Positions 29,516 to 37,568 of a DNA stretch of 64,000 bases are shown here, in pieces. This DNA comes from CAZHEV01 sp964531335 [NCBI: uncultured bacterium]. Lineage in GTDB: Bacteria > Eisenbacteria > RBG-16-71-46 > CAZHEV01. Numbering within the stretch: the first letter of the stretch is position 1; each line of letters opens with the position of its first letter. The stretch is taken from positions 85,559 through 149,558 of the forward strand of contig CAZHEV010000009.1 of NCBI GenBank assembly GCA_964531335.1, given 5' to 3'. A model generated the notes under the pieces. That model searched no databases and had not been told where the DNA came from. It worked only from the letters and a program-made list of their open reading frames with translations. A program made the translations under genes and the position numbers.

Positions 29516-29764
29516 CGAGCGTCTACTTGCCTATATCGGCAATGGCTTAGACAAGCTGCACCAGGTACGTGGAAAGAGTTTCCAGGGCGGGATCGCGGGA
29601 CCTGGGACCGCCGGTTTCTACCCAGAACGGCGCCGCGAGCGGAAAGAAAATTGCCACCGGACCTACGGCCGGGAATCGCTCAATCTAATGCCAAAACTAA
29701 GCCTAGCCCCGCCGGGGCCACCGGGGCGGGCTCCCCCGGACGCCGGGCGCGGTCGGCGGCGGCC

Positions 29765-30604
29765 TCAGCCGAGCAGCTCCGAGAGCAGATCGACCATGGT
29801 CACCAGGTCGAGGACGTTGTGGTGGAAGACCGGCACGAGCTGGTAGGGATCGCCGGTTCTCACGAACCTGTGATAGATCCCCGGTATCTGATCGCCCGGG
29901 ACGTCGCCCCACCTGCGCTGCTTGCATATCTCCCATTCGAGAGTCTTCAGGCGGCAATCGGTGACCTCGCCCTTCCACCTGCGCCTGCACCAGTGAAGCA
30001 GATCCACGTGCGGCTTTCCATCGACGCATGACATGTCGAGCCTGTGATACGCGGCCCTCTCCCTGAGAAACGGCACGTCGTAGGACTTCCCGTTGAAAGT
30101 CACGAGAGCGTCGCACGAGGCCAAGAGCTTGCGGCACTCGACCAGCACGGCCTTTTCCTCGGAATAGTCCCTGGCGAAAAGCTGCCTCACCACGAAGTCG
30201 GACGGAGTGGGGGACATGAAGCCGGCGAGAAAGAGAACGGAGCCGTGCAAGCCCGTCGTCTCCAGATCGAGGAACAGCGCCCGCCGCGCGGTGGAGCCTA
30301 TGTCCTCGAGCAAGGCCGCCCCGAGCTCCCAGGACGGCGCGGCGGCGCCGGACTCTATGACCCGGTAGCCTTTTCGCAACGAGCCGGCGTTGTCCCTGAA
30401 CCGGGAAAGCGCGCACTCGTGAACGAACATCGGCCCCGCTTCCGTGACCAGCTCACCGCCCGGCAGGTAATCATCGACCCCGGCGGCTTCACGCAGGAGC
30501 CGGCCCTCCGAGGCGGAGACCGCCTCCGGCCCGACCAACTCGCCGGACCCAAGGCCTTCCGAGATCAGTCTTGAGAGCCCGTCATTAAGCCTGGCCGAGT
30601 ACAT
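29765..30604 (-). CDS. mrfB: MrfB-like RNase H-fold 3'-5' exonuclease (YprB)
   Basis: 279 residues. DEDD-type nuclease motifs: ALFLDLETTGLHG (motif I, D and E), VTFNGKSYDVPFLRER (motif II Asp), and HHNVLDLVTMVDLL (motif III region with final Asp). In Bacillus subtilis MrfB (YprB) works with the MrfA helicase to repair mitomycin C damage independently of UvrABC. The start ATG at 30604 is preceded by GGAGGAAGAG; the gene overlaps the mrfA 3' end by 20 bp, so the products are coupled. The C-terminal TPR-type extension of longer YprB proteins is not present. Confidence 0.9.
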   Translation of the reverse strand: MYSARLNDGLSRLISEGLGSGELVGPEAVSASEGRLLREAAGVDDYLPGGELVTEAGPMFVHECALSRFRDNAGSLRKGYRVIESGAAAPSWELGAALLEDIGSTARRALFLDLETTGLHGSVLFLAGFMSPTPSDFVVRQLFARDYSEEKAVLVECRKLLASCDALVTFNGKSYDVPFLRERAAYHRLDMSCVDGKPHVDLLHWCRRRWKGEVTDCRLKTLEWEICKQRRWGDVPGDQIPGIYHRFVRTGDPYQLVPVFHHNVLDLVTMVDLLSELLG

Positions 30605-33008
30605 CGCTCTTCCTCCGGTGGCTCCCGCCAAGCGCTTCGCGTCCGCTTCCCCGGCCCAGCATCTCCCGCAAGAGAAACGCCGCCGCCTCCTTGCTGGGAA
30701 TCGGCCGGCCGTATCCTACGTCCGGGTCCTGCTGCTGCGGCGGAATCAGTACCGGCAGTCCGACGCACGAGGGACAGCCGTACGCGCAGTCGCACTCGCC
30801 CACCAGCTCCAGGCACGCCCCCAGAACCTCCTCCAGGGCCGCGTATGCCCTCTCCGCGAAGCCCATTCCGCCGGGATACCTGTCGTAGATGAACAGCGAG
30901 GGCGAGCCGGTGTTGGAGCTATCGATGACCCCGCCGACGTCGGTCCTGTCGCACATGCATTGGACCGGGAGCACGGTGATCAGGAGATTTCTGATACCCG
31001 CCATTCCCTCGATCGGGTTCATGCCCGCGGCTCTCGCCGCGCCGAGAGTCTCCGGAGACGGAACGAGCCAGGCCGCCCTGGTTTTGATTCTGAGCCTGGG
31101 AAGATCGAGCTTCTTGTGACCGACGGTCTCCAGCGTGTAGAACCTCACCTTCTTGAAGGCCACCGTCTGCCACGACACCTCCGCGTCGCCGAAGCAGACG
31201 GTCTCGCGCCTCCAGGCCTTCCTATCCGTCTCGGCCATGACGACTATCCCGTTGTCCAGGACCGGCTGGGTGTAGTAGTCCACTTGCCGCGCTTCCACCG
31301 CGGCCGCCTTCATTTCGAGGTCCAGATCCTTCACGAAGTAAGTCCTGCCTTCGTGGAGGTAGATCGCCTCGGGATAGACGACCTCAAGCGCGGAGATCCC
31401 GTCGACGGTGCCTATGATCGTCTTCTCGCGGTCCGAATCGAAGATGGTGTACGTCTCGTCGGACATGGTTCTGAGGCCGACCTCGCCCGCCGGGAAATCG
31501 CCGCACGCCCAGTAGTACTCGGAGCCGATCCGCTTGGCCTTGTTCTCCCGCTCGAGGAGCTCCAGCACTTTCACGGGTAGCGGGCCGGGGAAAAACTCCC
31601 GGTCAGCGGGCCCGACCGGCAGCTCCCTCGCCGCGCACGCGAGCTGCCCGGCGAGTATGTAGGGGTTGCCGGGGTCGATCACCGCGTTCTCCGGAGACTT
31701 GCCGAAGAAGTACTCGGGGTGGCGCATGAGATACTGATCGTTGGGGTCGTTGTAACCGACGACCATCACCAGGGCCTCCTCCCCCCTTCGCCCCGCCCTG
31801 CCCGCCTGCTGCCAGGTGCTCGCTATGGTCGGCGGGAAGCCTATCATCAAGCAAGCGCCCAGTCCGCCCACGTCTATGCCCAGCTCCAGAGCGTTCGTGG
31901 AGACGACGCCCAGCAGCTCGCCGCTGAACAGCTTCCTCTCGATCTCCCGCCTCTCCCTGGGGAGGTAGCCGCCCCTGTAAGGGCTGATCTTGTCCGCCAG
32001 GGACGGGTCGAGCTTCAGCAGGCTCTCCCTCGCGTACTTGTATATGACCTCGGCCGTCACCCTGGCCTTTGTGAAGACTATCGTCTGGACCCCTCTTCGC
32101 ACGAGGTCGACCAGGAAGCCCATTCCCTCCACGTTGGAGCTTCTTCTCTGCGAGCGGCTCTCGTCTATGTAATCGGGATTCCAGAAGACGAAGCGCTTCC
32201 GGGGCCGGGGCGAGCCGTCCTCGTCTATCAACTCCACCCGCAGGCCGGTCAGGCCCTCAGCCAGCTCCCTGGGGTTCCTGATGGTGGCCGAGCAGCAGAT
32301 AAACCGCGGCGACGAGCCGTAGTGCCTGCACACGCGCCTGAGCCTTCTCAGCACGTTGGCGACGTGGGAGCCGAAGACTCCCCTGTAAGTGTGGATCTCG
32401 TCCACGACGACGTACTTGAGATTGGAGAAGAACCGGCTCCACCTGGCGTGGTAGGGCAGTATGCCTTGGTGCAGCATGTCGGGGTTGGTCAGAATGATCG
32501 AGGCCGACGCCCTCAGCTTCCTTCTAGAAGACGGAGCGGTGTCGCCGTCGTAGGCGCCCGCCTTGACCCTCGCCCCCGGCGCGCCCATTTCGGACGTAAA
32601 CGCGGCCAGCGACCTGAGCTGATCCTGGGCAAGCGCCTTGGTCGGAAAAACCATCAGCGTGGTGGCGAGATCGTCATCCAGGCAGCTTTCCACGGAGGGC
32701 ACCGTATAACAGAGGCTCTTCCCGCTCGCCGTGCCTGAGACCACGACGACGTTGCGGCCTTCTCTGACGCGCTCCATCGCCGTCGCCTGGTGAACGTAGA
32801 GAGAGCTTATCCCCCCGGCGGCCAGGGCGGAATCGACGGAGGGATGAAGCGGCGCCGAGAGCTCGCCGTACCTGGCCCCCCTGGCCGGGAGCACCTCCAT
32901 GTGCACCAGCTCGCGGCCGTATTTCGCGCCGTTTCGAATCTTGTCCAGGAAGCCCTGCACGCCGTCGGCGCCGCGGCCGGCTTCAGCTCTCTTGCGCCCC
33001 ACCATCAC
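30585..33008 (-). CDS. mrfA: MrfA-like DEAD/DEAH-box helicase with DUF1998 (YprA)
   Basis: 807 residues. Superfamily 2 helicase: a Q-motif-like YVHQATAMERV, Walker A SGTASGKSLCYTVP, TTLMVFPTKALAQDQ (Ia), VVDEIHTYRGVFGSHV (DEIH), CCSATIRNP (SAT), and the second RecA domain with TNALELGIDVGGL and QQAGRAGRRG. The C-terminal DUF1998 contains the cysteine cluster CMCDRTDVGG and CDCAYGCPSCVG, a likely metal site. Bacillus MrfA is a 3'-5' DNA helicase for mitomycin lesion repair. The initial codons are GTG-ATG-GTG, so the start is 33008 or 33005. It lies 70 bp after the DUF72 gene. Confidence 0.92.
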   Translation of the reverse strand: MMVGRKRAEAGRGADGVQGFLDKIRNGAKYGRELVHMEVLPARGARYGELSAPLHPSVDSALAAGGISSLYVHQATAMERVREGRNVVVVSGTASGKSLCYTVPSVESCLDDDLATTLMVFPTKALAQDQLRSLAAFTSEMGAPGARVKAGAYDGDTAPSSRRKLRASASIILTNPDMLHQGILPYHARWSRFFSNLKYVVVDEIHTYRGVFGSHVANVLRRLRRVCRHYGSSPRFICCSATIRNPRELAEGLTGLRVELIDEDGSPRPRKRFVFWNPDYIDESRSQRRSSNVEGMGFLVDLVRRGVQTIVFTKARVTAEVIYKYARESLLKLDPSLADKISPYRGGYLPRERREIERKLFSGELLGVVSTNALELGIDVGGLGACLMIGFPPTIASTWQQAGRAGRRGEEALVMVVGYNDPNDQYLMRHPEYFFGKSPENAVIDPGNPYILAGQLACAARELPVGPADREFFPGPLPVKVLELLERENKAKRIGSEYYWACGDFPAGEVGLRTMSDETYTIFDSDREKTIIGTVDGISALEVVYPEAIYLHEGRTYFVKDLDLEMKAAAVEARQVDYYTQPVLDNGIVVMAETDRKAWRRETVCFGDAEVSWQTVAFKKVRFYTLETVGHKKLDLPRLRIKTRAAWLVPSPETLGAARAAGMNPIEGMAGIRNLLITVLPVQCMCDRTDVGGVIDSSNTGSPSLFIYDRYPGGMGFAERAYAALEEVLGACLELVGECDCAYGCPSCVGLPVLIPPQQQDPDVGYGRPIPSKEAAAFLLREMLGRGSGREALGGSHRRKSDVLGQA

Positions 33009-33078
33009 CTCGAAATGGAAGCGGTGCCCCGCCCCCGTTACCGCGAGGACCGCTCCCGCGCGGGCCGGTCCTCGTCGG

Positions 33079-33897
33079 TCACGCGAGCTTCAACAGATCC
33101 TTCATGAGCTTGGCGTTGCTCGCCGCCTGGCCCGCGTGGCAGTTGTTGAAAAACACGTAGGTCTTCTTCGCCTCGGAGGCGAGCTTGCGGATCTTGACCA
33201 CCCACTCCTTCAGCTCCTCCTCCGAGTACCTGTAGTCGTATCTGTCGCCGCCCCCGCCCCGCCTCCACCAGTTGGCCGAGTTTCTGCCGTGCAATCTCAC
33301 ATAACCCGTGTCGCCGGTCCTTTCAACGATGGAGGGAACGAGGCCTTTCAGGCGGGGCTCGTCGACGCAACAGTATCCCATGTCGAGCCGCCTAAGGAGG
33401 GAGAAAGTGTCACCGTCGATCCACCCGGCGTTGCGGAACTCGACGAAGAGCGGTATTTCGGGAAGGTTCTCCCTGAGCCCGCTGAGGTGCGCGGTGGTGC
33501 GCGGCGCTTTCTTGAAACCCCATGGGAACTGCAACAACACCCCGGAGAACTTTCCCGCCTCCCTGATGGGACGGATGGCTTCAAGAAACCCGGCGTACGC
33601 GCTCCTGTCGGCGTCGAGGCCGTGCGTCATCGACTTGTGCGCCTTTATCACGAACTCGAAGCCGGCGGGGGTCTTCTTCTCCATCTGAAACAGGACGGCC
33701 GGATGCGGGATCCTATAATAGGTGGAGTTGACCTCCACGACCGGAAAATGATTCACGTAATATGAGAGCATGTCCCCTTTTCTAATCCCCGGGGGATAGA
33801 AGGGCCCTATCCAATCAGCGAAGCTGTAGCCGGACGTACCGACCATGATCTCGCCGGGGGTGTCGCCCGCCGGGTGTGTGCTGCTTGGCTCCCGCAA
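33079..33897 (-). CDS. DUF72 family (YecE-like) TIM-barrel protein
   Basis: 272 residues with DUF72 hallmarks: IMVGTSGYSFADWIGPFYP, YYVNHFPVVEVNSTYYRIP, FVIKAHKSMTHG, LLQFPWGFK, PLFVEFRNAGW, and at the end YVFFNNCHAGQAASNAKLM. Function is not established. The TTG at 33897 sits 11 bp from the dinB stop, with GGGAGG only 3 nt away. The ATG at 33846, directly before VGTSG, fits the family better and may be the real start. Placement between dinB and mrfA suggests a link to DNA damage; this is inference. Confidence 0.88.
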   Translation of the reverse strand: MREPSSTHPAGDTPGEIMVGTSGYSFADWIGPFYPPGIRKGDMLSYYVNHFPVVEVNSTYYRIPHPAVLFQMEKKTPAGFEFVIKAHKSMTHGLDADRSAYAGFLEAIRPIREAGKFSGVLLQFPWGFKKAPRTTAHLSGLRENLPEIPLFVEFRNAGWIDGDTFSLLRRLDMGYCCVDEPRLKGLVPSIVERTGDTGYVRLHGRNSANWWRRGGGGDRYDYRYSEEELKEWVVKIRKLASEAKKTYVFFNNCHAGQAASNAKLMKDLLKLA

Positions 33898-33907
33898 TCG
33901 CCTCCCC

Positions 33908-35083
33908 CTATCTTCTTCTCAGGGCGCCCGCCCTGACGAGGACGTTGTCACCGAACTTGTCCCTCAATGAATCGATCGAGGAAATCAGCCCTCTCCTCCC
34001 CGCCTGGTCGAGGAACATCTGTCCCACGCCCGCGCCGCCGTAGTCCAGGCTCGAGGCCTTCACTCCCACCAATCTCAGCATTCTTCCGTCGCGGTTCTCC
34101 CTCAACAATCTCGAGGCGACGCGAAATATCTCCATGTCGTCGTTGGTGCGACCGGCCAAGGTCTTCTGCCTGGTGATAGTGGAAAAATCCTTGAACCTGA
34201 GCTTAACGCACACCGTTCTCGCGCTGCAATCGTGCTTCCTCAGCCGCCTGCCGACTTGATCGCAAAGCCTCAGCAGGATCCGGTCCAGCTCGTCCGCGTC
34301 TCCGATATCCATACTGAAGGTGTGCTCGTGTCCCATGGACTTCGCCTCTATACCCACGTCGTAAGGGATCACCGGGGTGTTGTCCCCGCCCCACGCGATC
34401 GAACGAAGCCCGTCTCCGTTCTCGCCCATGTGACTTCTCAAAAGCCCCTCGGGGGCTTTCGCGATCTGCTCGACGCAGAAGATACCCAATCCATTTAGGA
34501 GGTCCCTGGTTTTCTCGCCGACTCCCCAGAGCCTATCCACCGGCTCCTTCCAGAATATCCTCCTGAACTGGTCGAGGTCCTCGATAACGACCAGGCCGTC
34601 AGGCTTCTCCAGGGAGGAAGCCATCTTGGCTACGTACTTGTTAGGTCCGATGCCGATCGAGGCGGTGAGCAGGGGAAAGCTCTCTTTCACGGCCGATTTG
34701 ATCCGGCAGGCCGTCCGGCGAGCAGAGGCGAAATCCTCACATCCGGATCCATTCAGGTCCAGATAAGCCTCGTCGATGCTGAAAGGCTCGACCGCCCGCG
34801 TGAACATTGTGTAGATCTTGAGCAGGCGAAGTGAGTAATAGACGTACTTCCTCGCGTCTCCCTGGAAGAACACTCCTTCGGGACAAAGACGCTTCGCCTC
34901 GGAGGCCGGCATGCCGGAATCGATGCCGTACTTTCGAGCCTCGTAGGACGCGGTCGAAACCACGCTCCTTCCGGCGGGGTCACCGCATATGATCAAGGGC
35001 CTGCCCCGAAGGCTCGGATTGCACATCTGCTCGATCGAGGCGAAAAAGGCGTTCATGTCTATGTGGGCGATGATCCTGGGCAA
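33908..35083 (-). CDS. dinB: DNA polymerase IV (Y-family)
   Basis: 391 residues. Translesion polymerase. Catalytic motifs: HIDMNAFFASIEQ (first Asp), VVSTASYEARKYGIDSGMP, and FSIDEAYLDL (SIDE, catalytic Asp/Glu). Helix-hairpin-helix region VDRLWGVGEKTRDLLNGLG. Little-finger region with SMGHEHTFSMD. GQMFLDQ, followed by SLRDKFG, sits where the beta-clamp peptide is expected. TTG start with AGGAGG 8 nt upstream. It heads a minus-strand run of four closely spaced genes (dinB, DUF72, mrfA, mrfB), and a perfect AT-rich palindrome lies 42 bp before the start. Confidence 0.95.
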   Translation of the reverse strand: MPRIIAHIDMNAFFASIEQMCNPSLRGRPLIICGDPAGRSVVSTASYEARKYGIDSGMPASEAKRLCPEGVFFQGDARKYVYYSLRLLKIYTMFTRAVEPFSIDEAYLDLNGSGCEDFASARRTACRIKSAVKESFPLLTASIGIGPNKYVAKMASSLEKPDGLVVIEDLDQFRRIFWKEPVDRLWGVGEKTRDLLNGLGIFCVEQIAKAPEGLLRSHMGENGDGLRSIAWGGDNTPVIPYDVGIEAKSMGHEHTFSMDIGDADELDRILLRLCDQVGRRLRKHDCSARTVCVKLRFKDFSTITRQKTLAGRTNDDMEIFRVASRLLRENRDGRMLRLVGVKASSLDYGGAGVGQMFLDQAGRRGLISSIDSLRDKFGDNVLVRAGALRRR

Positions 35084-35424
35084 GGCTGTATCCTCCTGGA
35101 CCTGGGGCGATCCAGGAGAGCCTACTATACATATGTATAGATTACAATAGAGTGTTTCAGAGGGAGGTCGATCGGCTTATATGCTGCAATATAACAAGTT
35201 ATCCGAACAGGTCGCGCTCCGTCCCGCAACGCTCAAGGACACTGGAGGCTTCCCCTGACCTCCACCACTACGTACTCCATCGGGATCGATCTTTCCGCGG
35301 CCGCGCCGTCGGCGGCGAGGGGGCGAGCGCGCCCATGACCTGTGGATCGCAGGCGCCTCGAAGGCGTCGAGATCGTCCGGAGACAACGCGCCGCCGTAGT
35401 TGTACAGGGGGGAGCCGTCGCCCT
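35084..35424 (-). other. Region upstream of dinB
   Basis: 341 bp with no supported gene. It carries the 16-bp palindrome at 35125-35140 and, further out (35178-35195), TTATAT-GCTGCA-ATATAA, a second AT-rich inverted repeat. Both stand out from the GC-rich background. An open frame across the rest has atypical composition and is not annotated. Confidence 0.45.
35125..35140. promoter_or_regulatory. Perfect 16-bp palindrome, candidate SOS-type operator of dinB
   Basis: CTATACATATGTATAG is fully palindromic. On the minus strand it overlaps a candidate -10 TATAGT (35124-35129), so a bound dimer would block dinB transcription. It resembles LexA boxes in layout (CGAACATATGTTCG in Bacillus, CTGT-N8-ACAG in E. 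coli) without matching either exactly. Confidence 0.55.
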
Positions 35425-36660
35425 CTAATGATCGCTTCTCATCTCCCGGGCCAGGAACTTGATCTCGCTGAGATCGCGCCGCATCTCGCTCCATCCGTAC
35501 CAGAGGGCATAGTCCGGATTGGCGTGGAAGGTGCCCTGGAACGCCCGCATGCGATGCTTCAAGAACATCACGAAGAGCCGTTGCTCGATGGGGGTCGGCG
35601 CGTCATGAAATGAGAGAAGATCGGGGAACGCATGAGTGTAACCTTCCGGCTTCTCCAATGTACCGTCCTCGTACAGGCCGGCCACGATACGAATGGCCTC
35701 GGCCATAAGGCGGTCCACCTCCCTTATCATCTCATCTCCCTTCGCCAACTCGGCGTCGGCGAAGTTGCCGGAGTGGCAATCCCCGCAAACCATCAGCATC
35801 TTGTCCCTCTCATGCTCCCAGTCGGCCTCGTTGAGCCTCGCCACGTCGGCCGCCCGGATCGCCTCCAGCCGGTCGGTCGGATTGCCCTCGGGGTCGAGGA
35901 CGCCCAGGGCCTGAAGGATGGCCTTCCTGTCGGCGGCCCATTCCTCGTCGGCGGGCATAGGGAGCCTCACCGCGAGGAAACCCCAGGCCGTGCGCACTTC
36001 GTGGTCTCCTCCCTGCATGTGGCATGTCTGACAGGTGGGGGCGGCGGCCGTCTCGGGAAGCGACCCGTTTTGCTTGAGCAAGTACCTGACCCCGTGCTTG
36101 GAAGTCGAGTACATCTCCCATTGAGGGTGATCGAATCCCATGTGACAGGTCTGACACGCCTGCGGCTGCCTGGCCTCCTTCACGGAGAAAAGATGGCGCG
36201 TGTGGCACGCATCGCACGAGGCGAGTCCGAAGCCGCTGCCCTCGGCTTGCAGCTTCTCTATCTCCTCGGGGGCCTTGAGCCCTATCTTGTGGCAGCCCCC
36301 GCACCCTTTCATCCCCTCGGTCATAGCGACCGGCTGCCAGTGGATGGTGGGCATCGCGTTCATCACGGTCCAGGCATGAGCATGTTTCCCCGCTGAGAAC
36401 TGCTCCACCCTCTCCTCGTGACAAACGCGGCAGGTCTCCGGCGTGGGCCGCCTGACCAGGTCCACGTTTCCGGCTGAGTCGTGCTCGTCCCCGTGGCAGG
36501 CGGAGCAATAGACGTCGGCCTGGCTGTGCTTGCTCAGTTGCCAATCCGATACGATCTTCGGCGTGGCCTTCGAGTGGCAGTCAGCGCAGTTCTGCTGGGC
36601 CGCGCCGACAGAGGCAAGCAACAAACCTGCCAGAAAAAACGCGATTGCTCCGACCTTCAT
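35425..36660 (-). CDS. Octaheme c-type cytochrome, hydroxylamine-oxidoreductase-like
   Basis: 411 residues. A signal peptide (1-20, ending SVGA) is followed by eight CxxCH haem sites: CADCH, CSACH, CRVCH, CGGCH, CDACH, CQTCH, CQTCH, CGDCH. The spacing and the C-terminal HANPDYALWYGWSEMRRDL resemble the HAO family, whose members oxidise hydroxylamine or, in octaheme reductases, reduce nitrite/NO/hydroxylamine. The YALWYGW tyrosines occupy the region of the HAO cross-linking Tyr, but that residue cannot be assigned by eye. Exported to the periplasm. The start ATG follows AAGGAGGT. No quinol-oxidising partner gene is adjacent. Confidence 0.88.
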   Translation of the reverse strand: MKVGAIAFFLAGLLLASVGAAQQNCADCHSKATPKIVSDWQLSKHSQADVYCSACHGDEHDSAGNVDLVRRPTPETCRVCHEERVEQFSAGKHAHAWTVMNAMPTIHWQPVAMTEGMKGCGGCHKIGLKAPEEIEKLQAEGSGFGLASCDACHTRHLFSVKEARQPQACQTCHMGFDHPQWEMYSTSKHGVRYLLKQNGSLPETAAAPTCQTCHMQGGDHEVRTAWGFLAVRLPMPADEEWAADRKAILQALGVLDPEGNPTDRLEAIRAADVARLNEADWEHERDKMLMVCGDCHSGNFADAELAKGDEMIREVDRLMAEAIRIVAGLYEDGTLEKPEGYTHAFPDLLSFHDAPTPIEQRLFVMFLKHRMRAFQGTFHANPDYALWYGWSEMRRDLSEIKFLAREMRSDH

Positions 36661-36795
36661 ATCGAGACCTCCTTGGCGGGTCATGTCAGACAGGGCCGGC
36701 CGGCTCGCTGCCGCTTCCGGCGGGCCCGCTCCGTGCTGTGCGCGAGCGGGCCACAACGCCAACAACAGCGCCCATCGCGGGCGATCCATCGGAAC

Positions 36796-36825
36796 ACTCT
36801 AACGTAGCGTAAGTGTACCTGTCAA
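36796..36825 (-). promoter_or_regulatory. Sigma-70-type promoter for the octaheme cytochrome
   Basis: Minus-strand -35 TTGACA (36820-36825, consensus), 18-bp spacer, -10 TAGAGT (36796-36801). The leader would be about 130 nt. Confidence 0.5.
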
Positions 36826-36895
36826 GCGGTCTCTCGCAATGGTCTTGCCGCCCCCGGCGACTCGATGTACGATCGGCGCAAGTTCGCTGTTCCCT

Positions 36896-36966
36896 GTTGA
36901 TTTCAATCGGCCTCGCCCGTTGCGGACGAGCCGCTGACCGTTGATTTCGATTGGCCCCGCACGTTG
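36896..36966 (+). repeat. Two imperfect 27-nt direct repeats
   Basis: Copies at 36896-36922 and 36940-36966 share 23 of 27 positions (core GTTGATTTC, then GGCC and CGTTG) with a 44-bp period, about four helical turns. Could be paired binding sites for a regulator of the HD-domain gene that starts 26 bp later. Confidence 0.6.
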
Positions 36967-36992
36967 GGAGACGACCGGAGGACACAGAAGAC

Positions 36993-37568
36993 ATGGAATT
37001 GACCAGAGATAACGCATACAAACTCCTGGCGGAGTTCACCAAGAACCAGAACCTGATCAAGCACGCGCTGGCCGTGGAGGCCGCGATGCGCGCGTACGCC
37101 GGGAAGTACGGGGAAGACGAGGAGAAGTGGGGGATCGTGGGACTGCTGCACGATTTTGATTATGAGATCCATCCGACCGCCGAGGAGCACCCATCCAAGG
37201 GCGCGGACATGCTGAGGGAGCGCGGGTACCCGGAGGAGATAGTACGGGCGGTGCTGTCACACGCGAATCACATGGGCCTGGCACGGGAGACGCTTATGGA
37301 AAAGGCGCTCTACGCCGTGGACGAGATGACGGGCTTCATCACCGCGGTGGCCCTGGTGCGGCCCAACAAGAGCATAATGGAGGTCCAGCCCAAGTCGGTG
37401 AAGAAGAAGATGAAGGACAAGGCGTTCGCCCGGCAGGTGAGCAGGGAGGACCTGGTACAGTCCGCGGAGCTGCTCGGAGTGGACCTGACCGAGCACATAG
37501 CTTTCGTGACGGATGCCATGAAGGGAGTAGCCGGGGACCTGGGCCTGCAGGGCACATCCGCCCAATAG
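36993..37568 (+). CDS. HD-domain (HDIG-type) hydrolase
   Basis: 191 residues. Metal-binding HD pattern: NLIKHALAVEAAM (first His), GLLHDFDYE (HD), a further HPSKGADML and VLSHANHMG. Such small HD proteins are metal-dependent phosphohydrolases; the substrate is unknown. The C-terminal half is helical and basic. The start chosen is the ATG of MELTRDNAYKLL with GGAGG 11 nt upstream. Apparently monocistronic, divergent from the octaheme cytochrome. Confidence 0.85.
   Translation: MELTRDNAYKLLAEFTKNQNLIKHALAVEAAMRAYAGKYGEDEEKWGIVGLLHDFDYEIHPTAEEHPSKGADMLRERGYPEEIVRAVLSHANHMGLARETLMEKALYAVDEMTGFITAVALVRPNKSIMEVQPKSVKKKMKDKAFARQVSREDLVQSAELLGVDLTEHIAFVTDAMKGVAGDLGLQGTSAQ

Larger units (their letters stand above)
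29303..29764 (-). other. Regulatory region upstream of prkA
   Basis: 462 bp without a supported gene, between mrfB's end and prkA's start, both on the minus strand. It holds a sigma-54-like element at 29399-29414 and a perfect inverted repeat at 29499-29514, in the relative positions of promoter and enhancer. Nothing else is recognised. Confidence 0.45.
36661..36992. other. Divergent intergenic region with promoter and direct repeats
   Basis: 332 bp between the divergent octaheme cytochrome and HD-domain genes. It contains the minus-strand promoter at 36796-36825 and two 27-nt direct repeats at 36896-36922 and 36940-36966. The repeats lie close to the HD-domain gene start. Confidence 0.5.

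Noticed and set aside
29765-33008. mrfA/mrfB read as a phage-defence module (DISARM DrmA-like helicase with DUF1998)
   Set aside because: No methyltransferase, DrmB, DrmC (PLD) or other defence genes nearby; the helicase-RNase H-fold pairing matches YprA/YprB housekeeping repair.
35177-35424. Possible small minus-strand gene upstream of the octaheme cytochrome's stop
   Set aside because: No ribosome-binding site, unusual residue content (R-rich runs) and overlap with the cytochrome 3' end.
35425-36660. Nitrifier-type hydroxylamine dehydrogenase
   Set aside because: No amo genes, cytochromes c554/cM552 or related genes nearby; the family also includes reductases.
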